From: Meghimatium bilineatum
Taxonomy: Eukaryota > Mollusca > Gastropoda > Stylommatophora > Philomycidae
Length of the DNA stretch: 64,000 bases
NCBI GenBank assembly: GCA_034231615.1
Contig: CM067309.1
Span: forward strand, 24,667,965-24,731,964
Direction: 5' to 3'
Within the stretch, counting starts at the first letter, position 1; every line of letters starts with the position of its first letter. Both the position numbers and the translations under genes were made by a program. Below, piece by piece: positions 20,898-31,599 of this stretch. The notes under the pieces are model-generated. The model did no database searches. It saw nothing but the letters and a program-made list of their open reading frames with translations, and was not told the origin of the DNA.

Positions 20898-22879
20898 TTA
20901 CTTAGTCGTCGGATCATCATCACTGCAAACTGGACACATCCATAGTTGCTCCGATCTCTCCTTGAGTGTATCCGCCATCACACTTCTGCTGACAGTACCG
21001 GTCCTCTGCTGGTTGACCATCATTCTTCTGCGCCCTCCAAAATGTTCACCTCTAGCAACACCGCATTTCAATCCCTGATCTTTAATCATAGCCATTGAAA
21101 AGGAATCATCATCCACATTAGTCTCACTCTCGCGTGTTATATCTCTTAAGGAGTTCAAAACGTCAGCGCGATCCATTGCCCCATCGCTCTTTGCCACAAT
21201 CGCACACGATGCCAGTTGATCCGCTCTTTCATTGCCTCGAACACCCACATGTCCCGGCACGAAAATAAATGTAACCGCTTTCAAGCTCGCATTTCTCAAG
21301 GCCTCAATCCACTGTTCGCGAACGAGACCCGCTTGTACCTTCTTAATCATACTCATAGAGTCACTCAAGATGCAGACCTGCGTTACTTTCTGTGTGCGTA
21401 GCCACTCAAATGCCTTGGTCACCGCCATAGTCTCCATGGTCATACTACTCGTAGTGACCACAAAGGCACCACTTTCCTCCTTGATCATTTTACCTGCGCA
21501 CTGAGCTGTAAAGGCCCAAGCACTGCGAACATGCCTAATTACAGATCCATCAGTGTATATAATCACATCCCCCTCTTTGGTATTCTCACTGATTAAAGCC
21601 TGCACTTCTTTCTCCACAGCTGTGGGACACCATTCTCTGCATTCCCTGCTAAGTGATATTACTACTCTCAAACAAGTTTCGAAATCTGTGGGTAGACCTA
21701 TCCATTCCGCACCTGCTGCCACATCCTGTAATCTGCACACGCTTTCTATTACATCCTCAGCACGTCCCATCCACGACCTTCCTGTCTTGAGTCTGCTGCC
21801 TTTAACTTTCTGTATTTCGGAATGCAACGGGTGTTCCTTATCTGCATGTATTTGAAGGTACGCCCGTGCACGGCAATACTGTAATCTATGCTCAGCTGTT
21901 GGGCAGTCAAGTAGGTATCGCATAGCTCTTGTCGATGTGTCTCTTGTGCATCCCAGAATGATACGCATTGTTGCATTCTGGACTCTATCCAGTCTTTCGA
22001 TCTGAGTTTGGCTAAGAGTCAGAATTGCCAGTGCATATTCCACCACAGCCACAACCAAACCCTGGTACAAAAGAAATAACACTCTTTGCTCACACTGCGC
22101 AGCAGCCATAACCTTCATTGCTGCTAAGCCTTTGCCTGCCCTTATGATAATGTGGTCAACATGTTCCCTGAAACTCAGGCTTCTGTCAAAAACACACCCA
22201 GATATCTCATTGTGCTAGTTCTTTCTAAACTTTTCCCGGACAACGAAACTTGTGGCATGGGTGTCTTTACCATGTGATTGTTCAAGGAAAACCACGTCAC
22301 GAATTCCTTAGACGGATTAACCACTGCTCCCGTATCTCGACACCAATTTGTCAGTCTGTCCAGCTCCTTCTGTAGTTCCACGACGCACTCTTCTCGATTT
22401 CTGCCCTGTCTATACACCAGGATATCATCGGCATATGACATCGTTCTGCCAACACCTGTGATTTGATTGCCAGCGATATGTACTGTGTATACATTGAAAA
22501 GTACAGGAGATAGAGGCGATCCCTGTGGCAGGCCAGGGCTAATAACCGTTGGTGTAGATATCCAGCTACCACACTTAAGAACTACAACCCTGTGCATCAG
22601 GGCGGCGCCAACCCAACGCACGACAAAAGGATTAACTGCAAGATTTAACAGCTGGTGCATCAAGATATCCAAGGACACCCTATTGTACGCATCCTCAAGG
22701 TCTATTGCGACCGCACATGTCTCCATGCGCGAATCGAACCCCTCAAAAACATCCTGCGCAAATATGGCTGCATTCTGCCATGTCTTCTTTCCTCGACGAT
22801 ATCCTCCTAACAATGTTGGTAAACACTTATTTCTTTCAAGATAACACGATACCTTCCGGTCAGAGAAATGTGGAGGCAT
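20898..22879 (-). pseudogene. LINE-A reverse transcriptase and RNase H ORF with one frameshift
   Basis: The first frame (22879-22175, 234 codons) contains reverse-transcriptase blocks AIDLEDAYNRVSLDIL, SPGLPQGSPLSPVLFNVY and SYADDILVY (catalytic Asp pair), then MRYLGVFLTEA. The second frame (upstream of 22118 to 20898, 406 codons from its Met) continues with the thumb and an RNase H domain: IIYTDGSV (Asp), SSMTMETMA (Glu), CILSDSMSM (Asp) and PGHVGVRGNERAD (His/Asp), so all catalytic residues are present. It ends with a short Cys motif WMCPVCSDDD. One missing T in a T run near 22187 causes the only frameshift. Joined conceptually to the inverted part, this is a LINE of the I/Jockey-like group with RNase H. 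The endonuclease is absent, so it is truncated. Confidence 0.92.
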
Positions 22880-23222
22880 ATCAAGAAATTAGGAAAACGC
22901 TCACAGACACGTGTAAGAACTTGAGCATGGAAAACCATAGTTGAAGAAATCAGGAAGGCACTGAAAAGTACAAAAAAATACAGCACCAGGGCCAGATGGC
23001 ATTAGATACGATGACATTAGTCGAAGAACGGATGAGGAGGTGGGAGAGTTGGCGGACATGTTCAATAATAGCCTTCTAAAGGGCACAGTGAAAGAAGACT
23101 GGTTGCACAGCTATTTAGTTCCACTACACAAACCTGGCAAGGATCACACCAGGATACATGGCTACAGAATAATAACTATGCAGAATACGATTGGCAAGCT
23201 TTTGGAAAAAATTGTGGCCCGG
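22871..23222 (+). pseudogene. Inverted 5' segment of LINE-A (N-terminal RT blocks)
   Basis: The plus strand reads EAYQEIRKTLTDTCKNLSME, then after a shift VEEIRKALKST, TAPGPDGIRYDDI, ADMFNNSLLKGTVKEDWLH, SYLVPLHKPGKDHTRI, HGYRIITMQNTIGKLLEKIV and ARK. These are reverse-transcriptase blocks that precede those on the minus strand at 22850. Two frameshifts are present. The segment ends exactly at the target-site duplication. Confidence 0.88.
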
Positions 23223-23257
23223 AAGGAACGGTTAGTTTTGAGTAAGCTGAATATAGA

Positions 23258-23540
23258 TGAAGGATGGCTGGTGAATATAATTTTACATAGAAACTGAAAT
23301 ATTTCGAACATATAAAAAGCATAATGACATGAAAAGACGCATCTTAGACGGCAGAATCCCGGAAAGCAGAAGAAGAGGTAGACCTATAAGGAGATGAACA
23401 GCTGAGATAAAAGACTGTATGAAGTTATTATTTGAGGAGCAAGTAGATTGGCACAGGATAGAGTCGGGTTCGTGAAATCCATTGCAAAGACAACGTTCTG
23501 GGAAGAATATGTCGCGTAATGTAAGGTCACGCATTGCATT
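23258..23540 (+). pseudogene. LINE-D 3' fragment
   Basis: The plus strand reads RILDGRIPESRRRGRPIRRW followed by TAEIKDCMKLL after a stop. This is the C-terminal GRPRRRW block of an RTE-like LINE, the same type as 31260-31575. Only the 3' end is present. Confidence 0.65.
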
Positions 23541-23599
23541 CTGGTCTATTTTACACATTGCCTTATTTTTCCCGCCATTCGGCGTCTCCATGTGAATCG

Positions 23600-25330
23600 A
23601 GAAAAGTCGGTATGTAGAACTGTTTAGACAATCTAATAATTTATGATTTCATATTCATAAATTTTTGTTTAAATAATCATTAACATATCATAATGTTGTT
23701 TAGCTACTGCATTAAATGTGTTAGGTGAAAGTTAACGAGATAATTTAAAACACACACGATCATTTTATGTGTCAGTCACTAACTTTCAGTCTGCAAGACG
23801 AAGGTAGGTTTGCTGAAAATTAATGTATTTAAAAACACAACTCGACACTTATTTCGTACATTTTATAACAGTATGATAACATTAAGCCCATAATAATTAA
23901 TTTTCCTTGCAGTGATTATATGGAAATTAAGATTTCCATGTATCAATTACGATACTTGGACAAAATTTTCAAAATAGTGCTACATAATAATTGCAAATAA
24001 TATTTAGATTTTAAAAATTGCAATTCATCAATACCTCAACCAAGTATGTACGTCAATTCTGAAAAAAGTTATGAATTTTTTTTCTAATGAATTTGACATC
24101 ACAATAATTTACATGAAACATATCAATCAATAAACCCATAACCCTTCAGGGTCGTAGGGGTACCACATTGGATGCTTCAGCACACAGAGTCCTCCAGCGA
24201 ATTCTATCCTCAGCGATGCGGATGAGTGGAAATATCTTGCCCTGTCCATTCCTTGATGTTGTCTGTCCATGTCTTTATTTGTCCTCCTCTGCTTCTTCCA
24301 CCCTCGACAGTTCCCTGCAGTATTGTTTTTGACAAGTAATCGTACCTGCATACATGTCCGAACCATGCTAGTTTTCGTCGTTTCACTATTGAAAGAAATG
24401 GCTCCTGAACACCTGCACACATCTCTACTTTATTTCTTACGTACACATGGTCTTATGTTCCCTATAGGAAATTTGTAGAATTCTTCTGTAGCATTTATAC
24501 TCGAAAGCCTGTAATCTTCTCTCCATGTCCACAGTGAGTGCCCAACTCTCACAACCATACAACACAACAGAAAGCACCAGCGACTTAAACAGTTTGATTT
24601 TCACTCCAACACTGATGTTGCTTTTCCAAATCACAGTTAGCCTTGACAAGGACGCTAAAGCCATCTCCAGCCTTATTTTAAGATCTGCTTTGCATTTACC
24701 ATCGCTGCATATACTGGATCCGAGGTATTTGAAGGTATTCACCTCCTCAAGCTTATGTCCATTCATCATGATATTAGTCTGGTTTTCTGTGTCTCTGCTG
24801 TTTACCAAGATTTTGCTCTTATCTGTATTGATTTCCATTCCGTACTTGCTGTTAACTTTTTCCAACTTTGATATTAATTCTTACAATGGTTGTTCTGACC
24901 CAGCTATAAGATCAATATCATGAATGAAACATTAATGAAACATATAGGAAAATATAAATAAAATTTGTGACCACAAATTGTAGCCAAGTTGATAATTTTT
25001 AATTATCTTTGTTATTTTCAATAATACCTATACATTTTTGTGTTTGTGGAGACAAGACGCTTATTGTGATCACATTTCTAGAATTTTCAGATGGACACAG
25101 AACTAATTGATATTCAAAATGGTGGCTAATTAGCATAATTATAATGAAATGAATTATATATCTATTAAACATAATAACATACTACAGAAACTATATATTG
25201 TTATATTCGCAAAGACAAGACGCATCTGTTGATCACATTGCTGTGATTCTCAGATGCACTTACAACTAATTAATATTCAAAATGTTGGCTAATTTGCATA
25301 ATTTAAACAAATGTTGATGTTTTAAAAAAT
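23600..25330. repeat. AT-rich unknown repeat, interrupted by a LINE-B insertion
   Basis: The region 23930-24105 is shared in inverted form with 14480-14680. After the LINE-B insertion the sequence continues with a diverged direct duplication: GACAAGACGC...TGATCACAT...CAGATG...ACTAATTGATATTCAAAATG at 25052-25135 and a second copy at 25213-25305. I cannot name the family. It may be a non-autonomous DNA transposon. Confidence 0.5.
24124..24934 (-). mobile_element. LINE-B 5'-truncated insertion with 11-bp target-site duplication
   Basis: The duplicated target ATGAAACATAT lies at 24113-24123 and 24935-24945. On the minus strand the insert codes EINTDKSKILVNSRD, NTFKYLGSSICSDGKCK, KSNISVGVKIKLFKSLVLSV, CESWALTVDMERRLQAFEY, CYRRILQISYREHKT, and after shifts KRRKLAWFGHVCRYD and WTDNIKEWTGQDIS. 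This is the best-preserved LINE-B C-terminal region here. The FGHVCR block and GGRSRGG-type words are typical of RTE-like LINEs. The reverse-transcriptase active site is not included. Confidence 0.92.
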
Positions 25331-25782
25331 TAACTGCTGCGGGTTTGGACATTGTTCTACTCTCTTAAAAGTTACATATTTGAAAAGAAAAATGGTTACA
25401 GAACTTAATAAATTTAGTTTCAAACATGTAAAACGATGTCATCACTATTTTAAACCCTGTCATAAGAAATTTATAACCTAAGCCAAATTTTCCAAACACA
25501 CTAATCCCAGATGTCCAAGCACCTACGAAAATCAGTTTTCTTCAGAAATTACTGAAAAAAACAAACAGCACCGCAAAAAAAACAACAACACAAAACAGTC
25601 TTTTGTGCTCACCATATCAATGATATTTTCTTTATTTTTGGCTTGAATGTTAATAATAAAATGCCCAATTAATATTCAAGTATATGCATGAAATATTTGT
25701 ATAAAATTCAACACACTAATCTCACACATTTAGAACAATCATAATTAAACATAAAACAACAAATAGGAGATCGATCTAGAAA

Positions 25783-26553
25783 TGTGTGGTGTGATTTTAA
25801 TCATGATGTTTCTATGAATGAGTGGAGTGTGTGGTGTGATTTTAATCATGATGTTTCTATGAATGAGTGGAGTGTGTGGTGTGAGTTTTAATCATGATGT
25901 TTCTATGAATGAGTGGAGTGTGTGGTGTGTGTTTTAATCATGATGTTTCTATGAATGAGTGGAGTGTGTGGTGTGAGTTTTAATCATGATGTTTCTATGA
26001 ATGAGTGGAGTGTGTGGTGTGTGTTTTAATCATGATGCTTCTATGAATGAGTGGAGTGTGTGGTGTGTGTTTTAATCATGATGCTTCTATGAATGAGTGG
26101 AATGTGTGGTGTGTGTTTTAATCATGATGTTTCTATTAATGAATGGAGTGTGTGGTGTGTGATTTAATCATGATGTTTCTATGAATGAGTGGAGTGTGTG
26201 GTGTGAGTTTTAATCATGATGTTTCTATGAATGAGTGGAGTGTGTGGTGTGTTTTAATCATGATGTTTCTATGAATGAGTGGAGTGTGTGGTGTGTGTTT
26301 TAATCATGATGTTTCTATGAATGAGTGGAGTGTGTGGTGTGTGTTTTAATCATGACGTTTCTATGAATGAGTGGAGTGTGTGGTGTGTGTTTTAATCATG
26401 ACGTTTCTATGAATGAGTGGAGTGTGTTTTAATCATGACGTTTCTATGAATGAGTGGAGTGTGTGGTGTGAGTTTTAATCATGATGTTTCTATGAATGAG
26501 TGGAGTGTGTGGTGTGTGTTTTAATCATGATGTTTCTATGAATGAGTGGAGTG
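25783..26553. repeat. 46-bp minisatellite, about 17 units
   Basis: The unit is approximately TTTTAATCATGATGTTTCTA, then TGAATGAGTGGAGTG, then TGTGGTGTGTG, with units of 38-46 bp. Variants include GTGAG for GTGTG, CATGACG for CATGATG, and one shortened unit near 26420. Reading frames across it are by-products. Confidence 0.95.
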
Positions 26554-26587
26554 TGTGCTTGAATTATTCACGGAATTGCCATGCGAG

Positions 26588-26755
26588 TATCACTTCTTCT
26601 TCTTCAGCTTTCGTTCTCAAACTCCCGCTGGATCTCCCTTGTAGCAGGATCATTATCCTACTAGAATTCCAGCAAGATGTAATGCAGAAAATGGAAATGC
26701 GTTGTGCCGCCGTTTTATTTGCGCCAATGGCCCTATATATCCGTCTTCGGCGGGT
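26588..26755 (+). mobile_element. SINE-S1 copy
   Basis: Full-length-looking S1: starts CTTCTTCTTCTTCAGC, contains AACTCCCGCTGGATCTCCCT and TCCTACTAG, and ends CCGTCTTCGGCGGG. Possible short target duplication CATGCGA on both sides (26580 and 26756). Reversed, the element ends in a GAA-rich tail. Confidence 0.8.
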
Positions 26756-26769
26756 CATGCGAACATAAA

Positions 26770-27280
26770 ACATTTGAGTACTAGGCCCACAAATAAATTG
26801 AATACTGACATACTGATCTTTCAATGCATCCCATTTCTTTACAATATAGGATTGATGTGTCTGGAGAACAACATTTAAACATAGGAAGTTCAGTTACAAA
26901 CATGGCAAGTACATCAACATTTCCAATGCAAAACATCGACAAAACCTCATAGTATGCAATGTAGGTCACTTATACTGCCTCTTTCTATAGTTAAAGAAAA
27001 GGTGCTAACAAAATTTAAGAGAAAATTGAATACAGCACACACTGAAAGCGTAATTACTTACCAATCTGCTAGACAGCCTATTGTATTACACACAATTATA
27101 AATCACAGAAAAAAATCACATGAAATAAAATCTCCAATGAGATAAATGCGTTCAAAATGTATTCAAGTAGTTAGAGAACACATATCAGGCACATCCACTG
27201 ATTCTTTAGAAGTTCAACAGGCACATGAACTGAAACCGAAACACACACAATTACGCGCTAGGATTAGTAAAGAAAACGAT
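26770..27280. other. No gene recognised
   Basis: AT-rich sequence. Short frames on both strands show no family motifs. Confidence 0.4.
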
Positions 27281-27284
27281 AAGA

Positions 27285-27430
27285 AAACAGTCGATCTATT
27301 GGACGCCCTCGTAAAAGGTGGATAGATGGTGTATTAGAGACACTCGAAAATATAACAGCGGAAGAGGAAAATAGAAGGACAAAAGACTGTACACTCACTC
27401 TCCCCTCAACACCGAAATGTACATGAGGAC
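27285..27430 (+). pseudogene. RTE-like LINE 3' tail
   Basis: The plus strand reads RSIGRPRKRWIDGVLETLEN and then ITAEEENRRTKDC before a stop, the usual C-terminal GRPRKRW block of RTE-like LINEs. The end carries GAAGAAGAAG. Family not assigned. Confidence 0.6.
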
Positions 27431-27699
27431 AGATAAATGAAGAAGAAGATTAGTAAAGCTGCCGATTTAACTGTAAGTATACCCACATAATTAACTTTCT
27501 TATTGAAGTAATCACTAGGACTGTCATGGAGGCATGACAAAAACATGGAAATTTTCTAACATTACATTGTTGAGATACCAAATGACAGATTACAATAGGC
27601 AATGTGCACAAGATATATAAATGGGGTGAATATTGAAATGAAAGAATTTGAGAGAGAAAGGTGTATAACAAAGGAGACACCATTCTATTTATTCTCTAA

Positions 27700-28235
27700 A
27701 CCCTTCGTTGACTTTCATCGTCGGGGGTAGAAAAGTTTTCTGGAGATGGCCTTGTGTGTGCTGAGTATATTGTGGAATTTGTTATCCCTTTTATTTCGGT
27801 GTTCCTTCGTTTCCGTGGTCAGCCTCTAGGTCTGCCTTCACGGTATCTGTGTAGCATAGCTTGCTGTGGTATGGTGTCTGGTGGTAGTCTGCTGATGTGT
27901 GCAAACCATTTGATCTGTTGTCTCTTAATACATTCCAAGATTATGGTGGTGCCGTATCTTTGTTTTCTTCTTCAGCGTGCATTCTCAAACTCCCACTGGA
28001 TCTTTCTTGTAGCAGGACCATGGTCCTCTTAGATTTCCAGCAGGATGTAGTCCAAAGAATGAAAATTGTATCGCCGTTTTATTTGCGCCATTGACCCGAC
28101 ACATTCGTCTTTGGAAGTGGTTTTTTGTCTAATACCCTCATTCCTTATTCTATCTCTTATCGATATTCCTAGGATTCTGCGTAAGTATGCCATTTCAGCT
28201 GTGACAAGTTTACATTTGTCTTGTGCTGTCATTGT
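27700..28235 (-). pseudogene. LINE-F 3' fragment split by SINE-S1
   Basis: The minus strand reads MTAQDKCKLVTAEMAYLRRI, LGISIRDRIRNEGIRQKT, then the S1 insert (about 27955-28112), then worn equivalents of QQIKWFAHISRLPP and GRPRDRPRK. The two flanks join to the continuous LINE-F sequence seen at 6240-6600, so S1 inserted into an existing LINE-F copy. Confidence 0.75.
27955..28112 (+). mobile_element. SINE-S1 copy inserted in LINE-F
   Basis: Contains TTCTTCTTCAGCGTGCATTC, TTGTAGCAGGACCATGGTCC (with a central palindrome), TTTCCAGCAGGATGTAGTCC and GACACATTCGTCTTTGG. It lies between the two halves of the LINE-F copy. No clean target duplication could be seen. Confidence 0.8.
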
Positions 28236-28444
28236 TCACCATTGACGTACATTAATAAGTTAGATCTATTTGTTTGTGTTCTTCTTATTGATTACAGTAG
28301 GGATGTTGTAGCTTTTACATAATGAATATACTCCAGAACATCAGATTTGGGTTAAAGTGGGGGTGATCATGACAAAGGTAGTTTTCAAATGACAATGCGT
28401 ATTGTAAATGTAACAAAGCCTAATTCAAAACGTCACACAATTCT

Positions 28445-29110
28445 TCTTCTTCTTCTTTCGTTCACTTGAAACATGTCTATATCTGTAATTCTGTCTCCTT
28501 AATAAAACTCACTGACTTTTGTAGTTCCCATAGAGCTTTGATTCCAGTGTTGTTTCCTCTGGCCAATATGTCTGCCTCAGCTCAGAACACTCTTGAAGTA
28601 TATGTTTGGCACTCTGTGCTGCCTGTCCACATGTACACATGGCTGTGTTGCCAATCTTGAACTATGTATACATGTGACTGCGGAGTCGGTTGTGTCCTGT
28701 TCTGAGACGTAGAATTATAACTTGTTCTGGTCTGTTCATAATATGATAGTCATCTTGTGTTGGTGTTTGTGGCTTTCTTATTGACTTGATCATCTGTTTT
28801 TTCTGATGGTAGGTGATTGGTATATCTGGTTGGTCTTCGGCAGCACCTTCCTTAGCCAGTTGGTCTGCTTTTTCATTTCCTGGTATTCCACAGTGAGAGG
28901 GTATCCACTGCATGGTTACCCTATACTGGTAAGACAATTCGCTAAGTAGTTTTTTTAAGTCTGTTAGTTTTCCAGACTGGAGAGCTTGAAGCACTGACCT
29001 TGCATCTGTCAAGAATATCACAGGCTGTAGGTCAGAGTTGGAGTTCAGCAGTTTTTTAGCTGCCACACTAATTGCCTGGATTTCAGCATCATAATTATTG
29101 CAGAATTATT
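28445..29110 (-). mobile_element. LINE-G 5'-truncated insertion with 10-bp target-site duplication (RNase H end)
   Basis: The duplicated target ACACAATTCT lies at 28435-28444 and 29111-29120. On the minus strand the RNase H part reads VIFLTDARSVLQALQSGK, TMQWIPSHCGIPGNEKADQL (His and Asp of the active site) and later IILRLRTGHNRLRSHMYT, a typical C-terminal word of Jockey/CR1-like LINEs with RNase H. The 3' end has a GAA tail. It is more intact in this segment than the long copy at 47030-49470. Confidence 0.9.
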
Positions 29111-29120
29111 ACACAATTCT

Positions 29121-29673
29121 AATAGCAATAGCTAAAATCAAAGATACATAAAACAATGCACATACACTAGTGCATCACATGAACGCTAGAATATAATCAC
29201 TAATACAATTAGAATGGGAGACGGAACTGATGGTTTTCTTTTCATATCATTACAGATCAATTTCTTAATGTAAAAATGTCAATGATTTAAATATTGATCA
29301 AATCAATGATCAAATATGAATAGTGTATAATTTATCAATGTTTCATGAGTATTTTTTTATGTAGGCATATGAATTTTGTGTGTTTGTCTTTGTATGAGGA
29401 ACTGTTTGATGATACATGTTAAATTAGTTTGTAGATTACATAAACCATGACTGAAAAATATACAGAAGTACTGAATAATTAATCACTTAAGAGTCAGAGT
29501 ATGTAGCACAGTTTTCTAAATATACTTTCTAAACTGCATAGAAGTCTAATTTCATCGCTTCCATTGTGTGATAATTTAGATTTAGAAATACTTTTTGCTG
29601 TTGAATTTGTACTCAATTTATAAATCAGATTTTTGCATATCTTCAAAAAGAGATGAAAAGATTTCAGCCAAAT
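29121..29673. other. AT-rich, no feature recognised
   Basis: I see no coding remnant or repeat array. Confidence 0.4.
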
Positions 29674-29684
29674 TAAGTTTAGTA

Positions 29685-29828
29685 ATTAGTAATCTGAATG
29701 ATGGTCAACCAGCATAGGACCGGTACTGTCAGCAGAAGTGTGATGGCGGATGCACTCAAGGAGAGATCGGAGCAACTATGGATGTGTCCAGTTTGCAGTG
29801 ATGATGATCCGACGACTAACTAACTAAC
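29685..29828 (+). mobile_element. LINE-A 3'-end insertion, 144 bp, with 11-bp target-site duplication
   Basis: Target duplication TAAGTTTAGTA at 29674-29684 and 29829-29839. The insert codes the last residues MVNQHRTGTVSRSVMADALK-like and CPVCSDDDPTT, followed by the ACTA-type tail. Confidence 0.88.
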
Positions 29829-29839
29829 TAAGTTTAGTA

Positions 29840-30180
29840 GTTTTTTTTCTAAATTGATCATGGTTGGACAGGCTGAGACAAAATTGTCACAGTATCACCA
29901 CCAACATAAAATATACTTTTATTATAGAACTTAGATAAAATGTACCTATTGTATTCTGCAGTGTTATTAATCTATACCCCTGAATCCTAGTGTGATCTTT
30001 GCCCGGTTTACATTGTTATTAATCTATACCCCTCTATTCTAGTGTGATCTTTGCCCGGTTTAGGCAGTGGTATAACATAGCCGTGTAGCCAGTCATCTTT
30101 TACCTTTCCCATCTTTACCTAACAAGATGAAGATATATTGTCTATTCCCTGTCCCCGGGTGAATGACGAATGATCGTATT
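29840..30180. repeat. Direct duplication of about 49 bp; otherwise unassigned
   Basis: TGTTATTAATCTATACCCCT...TAGTGTGATCTTTGCCCGGT occurs twice in a row at 29962-30010 and 30015-30063. Nothing else was recognised. Confidence 0.6.
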
Positions 30181-30335
30181 CACACTTGCCGTTAAGCGTA
30201 GGGTGGGAGCTTGAGATGTCGTTCCAAGGCCAGATTTATCGCCGTGGTTGCATTGAGTCCATGTTTGTTCAAAACTATCTTGATGTTTTCTATCCACCGT
30301 TTTCTAGGTCTACCTCTGGTTTTACGCCCGGATAT
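30181..30335 (-). pseudogene. RTE-like LINE 3' tail
   Basis: The minus strand reads GRKTRGRPRKRWIENIKIVL and then NKHGLNATTAINLALERHLK before the stop. This is the C-terminal block of an RTE-like LINE. An AT dinucleotide run follows at 30338-30362. Confidence 0.65.
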
Positions 30336-30441
30336 TATTTATATATATATATATATATATATGTTCGTATTGGTATTTGGTTTGAGTTCATTCTCATACG
30401 GTGATCTAACCATTTTATCTATGACAAGATATATTGTTCAA

Positions 30442-30967
30442 GTAACCGAAGCTTTGCAATGGGTCTGCTCGCAGACTATCTGCGAACATGCCTGCATACT
30501 CAGTGACTCGATGAGCATGATTGTGAAAGTTCAGGCGAGATACATTCGGGAACAGTGGCTAGATGCAGTGAAGAATTCCTGTATGCGTAAAGTGACTTTC
30601 ATTTTTGTGCCTGGACATGCGGGAGTCCGGGGTAATGAGAAAGCAGATAGGTTGGCCGCCGCACATGCTGCTACTACAGCTGTTGGTGGAGCAATGGATC
30701 GAGCAGACATTTTGAACGCCCTACGGGAAAACGCACGAGCAACGACTGCATAAGTGACGATGACTCTAGTTTCATGACTACAATAATGGAATTTGGTTTG
30801 AAATGTTGTGTCGCTAAAAAGGTTTCGTGAGCAAGAAAGAATTATGGTCAATCAACTGCGTACTGGGACCGTCAGTCAACGTGTAATGGCGACTACACTC
30901 AAAGAGATATCTGAGCATCTATGGACTTGTCCGGAGTGCAGTGACGATGATCCAACGACTAACTAAC
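30442..30967 (+). mobile_element. LINE-A 5'-truncated insertion with 10-bp target-site duplication
   Basis: Target duplication TATTGTTCAA at 30432-30441 and 30968-30977. The plus-strand ORF reads VTEALQWVCSQT, ACILSDSMSMIVKVQA, VTFIFVPGHAGVRGNEKADR and MDRADILNALRENARA, i.e. the second half of RNase H and the C-terminal tail. One frame break lies near 30750. The 3' end is ACTAACTAAC. Confidence 0.92.
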
Positions 30968-30977
30968 TATTGTTCAA

Positions 30978-31250
30978 CACCCGACACCTAACCGAGTACA
31001 GGGAATATCCGATCAGAACCTGGTTGTGCTGTATGGTGCTGGTTTTTATTCATGTTCATCCTGCATTCACTTGAGTTGGTACAATCTTAAACTGGTAGGT
31101 TAAGATGGCTTCTTGTAATATTTCTTTAATTTAGTTTGAATATATATATAGTTTGAATATATATATAGTTTGAATATATATATATGTATATAACAGATTT
31201 TCACAAACTGAATATTTTCGAAACTTCAGTCTTCCCGTCTTGCATAAAAA
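30978..31250. other. No gene; short TATA-rich repeat
   Basis: Three units of TAGTTTGAATATATA at 31132-31185, otherwise unrecognised. Confidence 0.5.
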
Positions 31251-31254
31251 AAAA

Positions 31255-31575
31255 TCAGATTTTTCTTCCCTAATTCCGGTTTATATTCTCAGGCAACGAA
31301 AAAGATCAAAGTTAAAAGAGTGTTGTTGGAGGGGGAGGGGGGGGGGGTGATAGAAGGCACTAGAGGCAGAGGCCGACCAAGACGTCGTTGGACAAGAGAT
31401 ATTCAGGAATGCATAAACATGCCATTAAAGGAAGCGGGACAACTTGCCAGAGACCGCGGGGATTTTAGGAGATTTATAAGGAAGTCTACGTTCTGGAAAG
31501 AATTGTCACATGACACAGTTACAATTTTGGGGAGGGGGAGGGAATCAACGTCTTCCCTGCCGGCAAGTTGAGTGT
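31255..31575 (+). pseudogene. LINE-D 3' fragment
   Basis: The plus strand reads KVKRVLLEGEGGG, then TRGRGRPRRRWTRDIQECIN and later FIRKSTFWKELSH, the C-terminal end of an RTE-like LINE. A G run at 31330-31347 has inserted glycines. Same type as 23258-23540. Confidence 0.7.
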
Positions 31576-31599
31576 TATTCTTCTTTCATTTCGCCTTGT

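Larger units (their letters stand above)
20877..23237 (-). mobile_element. LINE-A insertion with 5' inversion and 15-bp target-site duplication
   Basis: The duplicated target AAGGAACGGTTAGTT lies at 20877-20891 and 23223-23237. Between them is LINE-A, whose 3' end (tail of ACTA units on the minus strand) is at the left. From about 22870 to 23222 the element is inverted: the more upstream reverse-transcriptase part is coded on the plus strand, and its last codons (IVARK, at 23222) meet the flank. The minus-strand part starts with the codons that would follow (DRKVSCYLERN). This is the arrangement made by twin priming. Confidence 0.93.

Noticed and set aside
26496-26768. A 90-codon plus-strand frame with Cys-rich start
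   Set aside because: It joins minisatellite units to a SINE-S1 copy.
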